From contig JAQIWT010000011.1 of NCBI GenBank assembly GCA_034696485.1, positions 1-64,000 of the forward strand: a DNA stretch of 64,000 nt, written 5' to 3'. The position numbers were made by a program, and so were the translations under genes. The notes beneath the pieces were generated by a model, which saw only the letters and a program-made list of their open reading frames with translations, had not been told where the DNA came from and searched no databases. The number at the start of each line of letters is the position of its first letter. Within the stretch, counting starts at the first letter, position 1. Shown here one piece after another: positions 55,887 through 64,000 of the stretch. The stretch is from Isohypsibius dastychi (lineage: Eukaryota; Tardigrada; Eutardigrada; Parachela; Isohypsibiidae).

Positions 55887-56832
55887 TTAGAAAGCAAACA
55901 CTGTAGGCTGCTTCCGCGTCTTTAAATAACTAGCAATCACAGGTTGCCTCATCACTTTTTGATAGACCCGTGTTAGTTGAGGCTGGGTTAGACTCCTTTT
56001 ATAAAATCGGCGTTGAAGATTTTGGGTTCCACTACCCGGCTCAGGTGGATTTGATTGAAAACTAAAGACCAGGGTGACTGCATTGTGTATTTCGTCACGA
56101 GAAACAATTCGCGTGAAATTGCGTCTCACCGTCGAATACACAGACGTCCGCCACCGTCATCTACAAATTTGGATAGTGACATCACGCACAAATGCCAGCG
56201 TATTTCAATCGACTCACGTTATCCCCAACAGCGAAATTGTTTCTGCCATGCTCCGAAATGAATTTCTCAAACATAGGTGCAACTCTCCTGACTTGGTCGC
56301 TGTATTTAATTTTAGCAACCAGCTAGACGAGTCATCTATTATTAGTTTACGCCATGCATGAAGTAAAGTGACATAAGTGACCTTTTTCTCATCATCCTTC
56401 ATGGCAGCAACTTGGGTCATCGCTGTGAGTAGATCGTTTGTTGCTTCGCATACTGACGCTGCAAGCGCTTGTTGCCACGAGTCTTTTCCAGCTAAACCTG
56501 AAACGCATGTTTTGGATTCTGCTTTTTTTCTCCAGCAAATACAATGCCTGCCATGTTTCTGCCCAAGATAATTGAGAATCGGAACGACTTGGCCCAAGAT
56601 TTTGCCATCCTCGTCAAGATACGGCAAGTTGCCCCACGGAGTGACTGAAACAAAAGACTTCAGAATTTACGAAAGCAGTTTGTCAAACCCAGGTAATGTA
56701 TGTACGTGGTTGAATGGACGGCCATTCAGCTGGTCCAACTCGATTGTCGTTATAGGTCACCCCGGCAAGCACTAGTAGGAGACGAATTACTTCACCCTGA
56801 CCCGTCGTGTTGAATGAAGTTATGGTGTACAT
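55887..56832 (-). pseudogene. Sigma-class glutathione S-transferase gene with a late frameshift (GST-3)
   Basis: Six exons on the minus strand fit a sigma GST: 56832-56706, 56644-56552, 56497-56351, 56291-56218, 56160-56130, 56061-55887. The start reads MYTITSFNTTGQGEVIRLLL, then TPWGNLPYLDEDGKILGQ (the glutathione-site Pro before YLDE), GLAGKDSW, MFEKFISEHGRNNFAVGDN, MTVADVCVFD and a C-terminus VIASYLKTRK. Family members add glutathione to electrophiles, isomerise prostaglandin H2 or serve as lens proteins. Intron 2 has a GC donor if the family alignment is followed, or a weak GT nine bases later. The frame is lost near 55985, between FNADFIKG and LTRVYQKV, where no intron fits. So it is a recent pseudogene, an allele or a sequence error. 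More diverged from the two GSTs below than they are from each other. Confidence 0.65.
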
Positions 56833-58115
56833 TGTGGAGAGAAAGCGAGAGAAAAATCAGTTGATAAACGTTTTTTACCATAAATAATTTTGATCTGTTT
56901 CAAACAACCTGAACTTATTCCGTGCGCAGTTTGAGCAGAACTTGGTATTTCCCATATACCCCTGCAGGTGAACAAGATATGTTTTGCCCTGTAGTGCGCA
57001 GGTCAAGCCTGCACTGCGTGGCGCTTCAGACGTTCCTGGAATGTATGAATAAACTTACAAATATTTTTCGTTTTACAAAAGTACGGTTGTTGTACTGATG
57101 TAGTGTAACACTTTAATGAGTTATTCACCACTGCAAATATAACGGGAAACCTCGTGGGGGTCTTTTCATATGCTTAGCCGGCGTATCATCATGTCAATTC
57201 ACCCCACTTTCTTGAAGACAACCTTCGGTTCTCGGTAGTCGACTAGACTTGGCTATGAATTTGGTAGTTCTGCCAACGTGTCGTGGGTTGTCAACTTTTT
57301 TCAGAAGATTGCTATTGACCACTCGACGAGCACGCTGATAATTTCCGGATTATAACCATTTCTGGTTTAGGTTCTAGACTCCCACTTGAGGTTGGACAAA
57401 CGAAATCCGTCATCATTAGCGGAGCGATAATGAATGAACATCCTCGAGGCTGCGCATTTGAGGAGTATGGAGACGGGCTGTCCACTTGTTTAACGAGTAA
57501 ATCGAGAGTTATGCAGAAGAAACATACTTTTACTGAAAGTCAGGATTTCAATTGGCGGGCTTCTATTCCCCGGACATTTCCATACTATGATTTTGACACT
57601 CTCACTTCTCCATACTTCTAAATCACAATCCTCCACCTCTAAGAATGGGTCCACAAAAAGCAATATGATTCGTATTCTGCGACTAAGCATTTTCGGTCCT
57701 CGTAAGCCCGTGTCAACAGTTTAAACTTGAGTTTTGCTTACCACCGGTACCATTGTCGGTACAAACCAATTTCGTACAAAAGGTCATGGAATTTTTATAA
57801 TTTGACCGGTAGCAAAGTATCATGTCCCAGTGACCCCCCCCCCCCACAGGATACAATGCCAAGATGCTGTTAGAGTTCAAATCGGAACATGCGGAATGGT
57901 GACAAGTATCTGTGCGGAAAATAGTTTGTCCAGTCTGAACCTCCAAAGCATAGTCTTTCCACCTATCTGATCCAGCGAGCAACTATAATGCTACAACTTG
58001 TGCTTTTGTGCTCTTTTGGCAACATATATTCGAATATCTAGATTCCGGCGATCACGCTTCCGCTTAGCAACTAAAAAAAACGCAAATTTCAACAGAGCAT
58101 CACTTTTTCCGTCAG
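56833..58115. other. Intergenic region, possibly upstream exons of the EGF gene
   Basis: The EGF protein below lacks a signal peptide, so earlier exons should lie here or further left, but I could not identify them. A C tract lies at 57835-57845. No other feature. Confidence 0.4.
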
Positions 58116-59069
58116 TATGAAAACCAGCTGCTCTCATTGCTCGAATGGCGCCACTTGCATTCAGTCGAGCACTTCAACTGAGACTGAATCCTACAAGTGT
58201 CAATGTGCAACAGGTTGGCGCGGGAGACACTGCGAGCAAGACGTAAACGAATGTGCAACCCAAACAGCAACATGCCCTGCTGGTGCCACATGTCACAACC
58301 TCCCAGGCTCTTACCGTTGCAAATGTGGAGCATCCGAGATTTTTACGCAAGGACGCTGCATGCCCGCAGTCACATGTTTGGATCAACCGTGTCTGAACGG
58401 TGGAATCTGCTACAACATCCCTGAGCATCACCACCATCGCTACAAATGCGAATGCAGTTTAGGTTTCAAAGGTATGCTGTCGCATTTCTGAACGCATTCC
58501 AGTTTCCCAAGAAAAAAAATATTTTCGTTTATTATCCTGTTTAGTTAAATGATGTTCCAGGTTTAGACTGTGAAACAGCGCTTCCTGGTTGCGATCAGCC
58601 TCGTTTATGCGGACGAAATGGAGTCTGTGTTGTGACGTCAGACGGTGCCATTTGTGAATGTCGTTCGCCTTACTTCGGAGCCAGATGCACAGATATCCTT
58701 GGTGCTCAAGAATCTAGGCCAACTTCGAATCTGAATGAAACGCGGGACACCGTTTTGCTGGATTTCATCACTGCACCTGAAAATCATACGCTCCTGATAG
58801 GATGTTCAGTGATCTTGTCAATCATCGTCCTCGGGAGTGTTATCATTTGTGTGATAGTCAGAGGAGCCAGTGCCCGACGTAGCGGCAAAAATGAACTGAC
58901 TCAATCAGGGAATTCAGTTCGGTATCAAAACCTTCCACGGGATCTCCCAACAGTAAAATCCAAAAACGCTATTTCAAAAGGTCACGCTGCCCATTTGCAC
59001 GCAAAGATTGCCAAAGCCGAAGAGGCGACGAGAACGGAAATAAGAGCCGTGCGAAGCTTTCAAAGATGA
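58116..59069 (+). CDS. EGF-repeat type I membrane protein (C-terminal exons)
   Basis: Two exons, 58116-58471 and 58561-59069, join in phase 1 across an 89-bp intron and give about 287 residues from the first Met shown. There are four EGF-like domains: CSHCSNGATC...CEQ, a calcium-binding type DVNECATQTATC with CHNLPGSYRCKC (its Asn hydroxylation-type pattern), CLDQPCLNGGIC, and CDQPRLCGRNGVC. Then a linker with an N-glycosylation site, one membrane helix (LLIGCSVILSIIVLGSVIICVIV) and a basic 75-residue cytoplasmic tail. The domain order fits a cell-surface receptor or ligand such as Notch-ligand or crumbs-like proteins, but no DSL or laminin G domain is seen. The first exon follows a CCGTCAG acceptor and has no signal peptide, so the gene continues upstream. 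Confidence 0.7.
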
Positions 59070-59556
59070 ACGAAGAACCGAGGTCACTCTTACGTGTTGA
59101 TGGACTGATGCTCTATATACCGGACCGTGTGCAGCGAATCAGTCTGGTTCGTATGTTAAACCAGAAATGATGAAACATTATGGAATCTCAGGTATTGGGG
59201 AAACACGTCAAAGGACCCAAACTCAAGAGCAGGGAACTGTAAGGAAGTTATTCAATCTGACATGGTGCCAGTCTAACCAGTCTTGATCTTTGAAATGGAA
59301 TCTACGGGCCATTCAAATGAAAGAAGCTTGACCTTTTGTAGGGAAGCTCTGGTGTTCAAGAAGTGATACCAAAGCTTCCTCCAGTCTGATACCACGAGGT
59401 TCATACATCTCAAAATTTCACACAAAAATAAGCTGAACGATGTTTTTATAGTGTTTCATTGCTTTTGTAACAGAATTCCGCAGAACTCAAGTCAACTGGT
59501 ATGGTCTGCGTTGTGAATGAACAGTTAAATCAGTTCGCCAGCTTCAAGCTTGCCTA
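59070..59556. other. Intergenic region between convergent genes
   Basis: 3' flank of the EGF gene and of GST-2. Nothing else supported. Confidence 0.5.
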
Positions 59557-60400
59557 TTAAAACTGGGTGACCGGGCGCTTTGCAATCCATTCTTTGATAC
59601 CTAAAACAAGATGTTCAACGTGTAAACGGTTTTTCACCCATAAATCATCTGGCTGTCAGCTCACCCTTCAAATTATGAATTCGCTGGTAATGCGCTTTCA
59701 GAACAGGGAACTGATCCATAATATCTGAATGAAAACCGACAAACATATCCAGCGTCGCGGTCAAAGCGAAGTCAGCCCAAGTCGGATTTTTCCCCACCAG
59801 GTAATCGCTACCCTCATTCTCCCGCAGTTGACGTTCGAACCCATGAAGATACGGCTGGAGCGTCACTTTAAAAAACTGGTCCATCATCGCTGCCTTCTTT
59901 TTCTCATCCTGTTCATACCACGCGGTCGAGAGTGGTTTGGTTGAGTCTAAAACAGACTGAGAAATGTTTCTGGATTCAAATTCTCTCCCATTCGACACAA
60001 TAATTTTGCAGGAAAAATTTCGTTGTTTCGGTTTTGGATTTTTTACCTTCGAGGTAGTCAACAAATGCATCGGCTTTTGCGCTTTCCCAGTCATCTTTTC
60101 CAGCCAGGCCGTGTTTACGGGCAACATAGCGGGCAATGCTCAAGCTTTGCGCCAATGGTTTACCATCCACCTCCAACATGGGCAGCTGCCCAAATGGGGT
60201 GCTGTCCTTCAAGCTCGGCCAGGACTCTTTCGTTACACGGACATCTTCAAAATCCACTCCAGCATATGCGAAGATGTAGCGAATGGCTTCAGCTCTGAAA
60301 ATTAATGAAGAGTCTTGATCTTACTTTAGAATAGTTGCTGTTTGGTCAATACATACTTTCCGCGGGAGTCGAAATAAGTCAGACGATATTTCGGTGCCAT
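59557..60400 (-). CDS. Sigma-class glutathione S-transferase (GST-2)
   Basis: Four exons on the minus strand, 60400-60357, 60294-60047, 59946-59665 and 59600-59557 (44, 248, 282 and 44 bp), give 205 residues. It starts MAPKYRLTYFDSRGKAE, with the Tyr that activates glutathione in sigma GSTs (YF near residue 9). STPFGQLPMLEVDGKPLAQS carries the cis-Pro and the Gln-Ser that hold glutathione. The C-terminal domain has the SDYLVGKNPTWADFALTATL signature. It ends AKRPVTQF. Cytosolic dimer; conjugation of glutathione to toxic or oxidised compounds, or prostaglandin isomerase. All exon lengths and phases equal those of GST-1, so the two are tandem duplicates. Intact. Confidence 0.85.
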
Positions 60401-60946
60401 TTACAAAAGCTACGGAAAGAATGCACAGAAGAGAAGTGGAGAAAGTGAGGAAGGCAAAATGTAGTTTGAAATTCTCTTGTGCTGATTCGGAGTGTGCCTG
60501 GTCGATTGTGCTTGCTCTATCTCGAAATCGATAAATCCTGATAAACAGGTTTCTGACTGACTGCGAGGCCTTGGATCAATACGCTGAGGCAGCTTTTCTG
60601 CTGTGACTGCTGCACGTGTGATGACTCAAAAACGTGAGCCTACTTTTGAGTGTTTCCCAATAAGCAGCCGCAAAGAAACTGATTATTTTTGATTGGAATT
60701 TATTATTTGTTCTCGAATGAGAATGATTTGAAGTTCTTCGTGGACAGTGCATCAATTTCGAGCATTCTGAGATTCGAGGACATTTGTTAGTGCTGACCAG
60801 ACCGAAACTCACGAAATGCTCCGGACTAGGCTTGACTGAGCAACAATGGATTTTGTTTTTGCAAACTTTTCAATATTCCCAGTTATAGAAATGCTTAATT
60901 ACTAGGCTGAATAAATATGGCGTTTCGTTTGATGTAATTTCTCTTC
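60401..60946. other. Intergenic region between the GST genes
   Basis: Contains the GST-2 promoter and the GST-1 3' end. No other feature seen. Confidence 0.5.
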
Positions 60947-61752
60947 TTAAAACTGTGTAACTGGGCGCTTTGCAACCCAATCCTGGATGCCTACAAACAA
61001 ATAAGATGTAAGCTTGTAGTTAACTGTTCAAATTAAGCAACTTACCTTTCAAACCGTGAATTCGCTGATAATAAGCTTTCAGTGCCGGTGAGTTATCCAG
61101 AACATCGGGTCGCAGATTAACCAGCATATCCAGCGTCGCGGTCAGAGCAAAGTCAGCCCAAGTCGGACTTTTACCCACCAGATAATCGCTACCTTCGTTC
61201 TCCCGTAGCTGACGTTCGAACCCATGGATATACGGCAGGAGCGTGACTTTAAAATACTGATCCATCATCGCCGCTTTCTTTTTCTCATCTTGTTCAACCC
61301 ACGAGGTTAAAAGTTGTTTCGTTGAGTCTAAAATAACATCCGAAAAATCATTCTATTCAAAATGCTCGCAGATCAGTCGAAGTGAATTCTGCATTTTTAC
61401 CTTCGAGAAAATCAACAAATGCATCAGCTCTCGCGCTTTCCCAGTCGTCTTTTCCAGCAAGTCCGTGTTTTCGGGCGACATAGCGAGCAATGCTCAGGCT
61501 TTGCGCCAATGGTTTCCCGTCGACTTCCAGCACTGGTAACTGCCCAAACGGAGTGTTGTCCTTCATGCTGGGCCAAGCTTCTTGTGAAATGCGGACATCT
61601 TCATATTCGACTCCCGCATGTGCAAAAAGGTATCGAATGAGCTCAGCCCTGTAATAAAACAGATTGAGTAAGATAGGATAACTGTGCCATGCACTGAGTG
61701 ATACATACTTCCCACGGAAATTGAAATATGTTAGACGGTATTTCGGAGCCAT
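60947..61752 (-). CDS. Sigma-class glutathione S-transferase (GST-1)
   Basis: Exons 61752-61709, 61648-61401, 61327-61046 and 60990-60947 give 205 residues, with the same exon lengths and phases as GST-2. Start MAPKYRLTYFNFRGK, glutathione site NTPFGQLPVLEVDGKPLAQS, ARKHGLAGKDDW, and C-terminal SDYLVGKSPTWADFALTATL. About 85% identical to GST-2 by eye. Differences cluster in the C-terminal helices that line the electrophile pocket (for example LVNLRPDVLDNSPALKAYY against FVGFHSDIMDQFPVLKAHY), so substrate range may differ; that is inference. Introns are 55-80 bp. Intact. Same strand as GST-2, and the more upstream of the pair. Confidence 0.85.
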
Positions 61753-63162
61753 TTCTTCGCAGAATTGGTTCGGTAGACACTGAATACTGGAAGTAAGAAA
61801 ATGGGGGGAAAGCCTGATGAATTTTGTTCGACTTTATTTTGCTGTCTCGGCGCTTTGTTGGTTTATCCTAAACCGATAACGAAGGCAAACATTAGCCTGA
61901 TGGCTCTGTGTAAACTAAGTCAGGTAGAAAATATGATCATGAATCTGCAAAGGCAGATGTGAGCATGATTTAACTTTGCAACTGGACTGGAGTTCTCAGA
62001 AAAGTATCTAACATGAGCCATACCACTGGATCATCTAGATCCACAGTAGGACGTGTTGTCTGATTGTGAGCGACGTTAGATCATTAAACCAAACCAAACC
62101 AAAAAAAGCCGATAGGTACGTATGTGGGCGGCGACAATTCGTTCTGGAACAGCAGGATTCTGCAATTGCCACCGATTTTCAGTTTGATAAAAACCTAAAT
62201 TACTTTGATGCAAATGTGGCAACTTTTGCTCTACAGGTGTGGCAGTGTGGTTAAGGAAGGAGATCACATGGTCACCTTTATTTGTTTTTTAGTGAATACA
62301 ACGTGCCCTTCTGCAATAAAGTTCTGGTTCTTCTTTCTGAAACCATCGTAGATTACAACGAAACTATGTTATCTTCATCAGTGTCACTGACTCAATCTTC
62401 CCACAAAGCAGACGATCCATAAGAGATAACCGCCATAATACTAGAGTTAAATTTTCACGTGTCCTCATTATCCAATTCCCTCGACACGGGCAACGGCAGA
62501 CGCTTTATCGAGAAGTAGATAAAAATCAATTCGGCTGATAATCTCCTATCGCAAACCGTTCAACCTTTGAGCTTCCAGGTAATTTCAAACGGTGACTGTC
62601 CCATTAACAGGAATTCACCGAAAAAGCACAGTCTGAATGCGTAATAAAGGTTCAGTAAGTAAGAAGATGCTGTCTCCATGAACGGCTTCAACCAGTTTTG
62701 TTGTGCTTATTTTTCGGCTGATTTAGTCTCGCAACGGTGCTTGCCATTCAAGCAATAGGACTCATTCACCAGGTAAGTCATCAAGTATTCTTTCTAGCTA
62801 GCAATGTTCAGTAAGAACTGCAGTGTAACACTCAATGGCCAAAAGTGCCATGAAAGTAGCTAGTATTGTCAAAGTTAGATTCGAAACATGTGCTTACCGT
62901 TTCTGGAAGTTTGACCTTCGCTCACAGTTTTTCGGCTGACGAACAATCTTGTTGTGATATTCAAACTGTTTTTTTCCCAAATGCGCATCTAGCAGCGTAT
63001 TAAGGTTTTGCTTTAACTGGATCTGGGTCTGCTTTTCGATATCTACGACCTTGTCTTCAGAAATCTTGCTAAGTTAGTCGCAGGAATGAAAATCTTTAAT
63101 GAAACTATTCTCCACTGAAGATGGGTTTGACGGAATCTTCATTTCTTGTTCCCACAGAACAC
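61753..63162. other. Intergenic region
   Basis: Divergent spacer between GST-1 (-) and the HSD17B10-like gene (+), so it should hold both promoters. A CCCACAG just before 63160 may be the acceptor of an intron in the 5' untranslated region of the latter gene. No other feature. Confidence 0.45.
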
Positions 63163-64000
63163 ATGGCTTCTAGTGCGGATTTCTCCGGGCGATCCATTCA
63201 CCAGGTGAAAAACAGGCAAAATTTCGACTTTGATGACGACCATTATTCTTCAGTCTGAAATTTGACAGGCAGCAGTTGTTTTGGTAACTGGTGGGTCATC
63301 TGGCATCGGAAGAGCATGCGTCGATCGTTTCATCCAACTTGGTGCAACCGTGGTGATTGCTGATTTAAAGAAGCCAGAAGGTGACCTTCATGCTGCAGTG
63401 GATTTCCAGACTGTGGATGTATGTGATCTAGTCTGTAATCATGACCTATGCTACGGTTTGAATGCTTCAAATGTTCAATAGGTTACGGGAGAAGACAGCG
63501 TCAAGAGTCTGATTGAACACATCAAGGCAAAGTACAACCGACTAGACGCTGTCGTTAACTGTGCCGGTGTGCTTTTATGGACTGCGCCGCTGTACGATTT
63601 CGCCAAGGATAAGCCACATGACCTTCAACTGTTCAACAAAATCATCCAGGTAACCAACTGCTTGTCTTCCACTATAGTACATTTTCAGACCATACGCATT
63701 CCCTATAGTTGAGTTTTTGTTACTCAATCTCAGTTATCAGCCAACAGGTCAAGGGGTCAGGGTTAAATACAACGGACATAACTCCGCCCTACTTTAAGTA
63801 CATGTTTTCAAAGTGCGACGTAGGCATGCGTATTCATTCAGAATGAATCCTGTTTCCTGACAGCCCCCCCCCCCCTCCATGAGGTAGTAGGTTTGTCACT
63901 GTCAAACCCCTTCGATTCACAGGTCTAATGAATCCCAGATTTTGTTATGTGAACATTTTTTAGATCAATCTTGTCGGCACTTTCAACGTAATGCGATTGG
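63163..64000 (+). CDS. HSD17B10-like: HSD17B10-like short-chain dehydrogenase (5' part, cut by window end)
   Basis: Exons 63163-63204, 63269-63418, 63482-63649 and 63964 onward, all phase 0, give the first 130 or so residues. The N-terminus MASSADFSGRSIHQ leads into the NAD(H)-binding motif VLVTGGSSGIGRA (TGxxxGxG), the Asp of IADLKK that selects NAD over NADP, VDV, and the NNAG-type motif VVNCAGVLLW. The last exon starts INLVGTFNVMRL, very like mitochondrial 3-hydroxyacyl-CoA dehydrogenase type 2 (HSD17B10), which oxidises branched-chain and steroid substrates and is a subunit of mitochondrial RNase P in animals. The catalytic Tyr-Lys lie beyond the window. A C tract is in the last intron (about 63863-63873). 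Alternative: another cytosolic or peroxisomal SDR. Confidence 0.75.

Noticed and set aside
1-64000. tRNA or rRNA genes
   Set aside because: I did not see a convincing cloverleaf with A and B boxes or rRNA sequence by eye; a tRNAscan-type search would be needed to exclude them.

Overview
ORGANISM. This is nuclear DNA of an invertebrate animal, not a bacterium or virus. The genes are split by short GT-AG introns, many of 55-190 bp, and encode animal families: sigma-class glutathione S-transferases, a VMO-I protein, Ly6/three-finger proteins, an EGF-repeat membrane protein, endophilin-B and HSD17B10. An LRRC23-like gene points to motile cilia or a flagellated sperm, which argues against a nematode. 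I infer an ecdysozoan such as a tardigrade or crustacean, but cannot fix the species. Long G or C homopolymers (10-19 bp) recur in non-coding DNA. LAYOUT. 0.8-9.2 kb (+): two tandem Ly6-like GPI-type genes, a VMO-I-like gene with an apparent frameshift, and two tandem DXD-motif glycosyltransferase genes; an intron of the second glycosyltransferase holds a perfect 59-bp inverted repeat. 9.7-14.7 kb: an LRRC23-like gene (-), a 70-residue acylation-motif protein in three exons (+), and an endophilin-B-like gene (-). 15-21 kb: mostly non-coding, with a terminal-inverted-repeat DNA element, a Harbinger-type transposase remnant and weak coding candidates. 21.1-33.3 kb (-): retroelement 1, a decayed 12.2-kb Gypsy-like LTR retrotransposon with gag, protease, RT, RNase H, integrase, env and, unusually, about 2.5 kb of four small extra open frames between env and the 3' LTR-like repeat. 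33.8-44 kb (-): older shattered relatives with gag, pol and at least two env remnants. 46.36-53.97 kb (-): retroelement 2, a young 7.6-kb Gypsy-like element with 307-bp LTRs (three differences), a GAAC target duplication, PBS, PPT and a long integrase-env frame, but three breaks in pol. 54.1-54.7 kb: a hAT-type MITE with an 8-bp duplication. 55.9-61.8 kb: a broken GST gene (-), an EGF-repeat type I membrane protein (+) and two intact tandem sigma GST genes (-). 63.2-64 kb: the 5' part of an HSD17B10-like gene (+), which runs off the window. HOW THINGS FIT. Host genes sit in small tandem families (Ly6, glycosyltransferase, GST) around a 33-kb block of nested retroelements. All three retroelement groups share one env lineage, which begins with a Cys-Asp/Gln-Cys motif, so enveloped-virus-like elements have colonised this locus repeatedly. 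The most novel-looking feature is the multi-gene 3' end of retroelement 1: three of its four extra frames, two of them encoding predicted secreted proteins and one an Arg-rich protein with a Thr-Pro tail, follow convincing 3' splice sites, a layout like that of complex retroviruses. Intergenic stretches where I saw nothing are listed as such.
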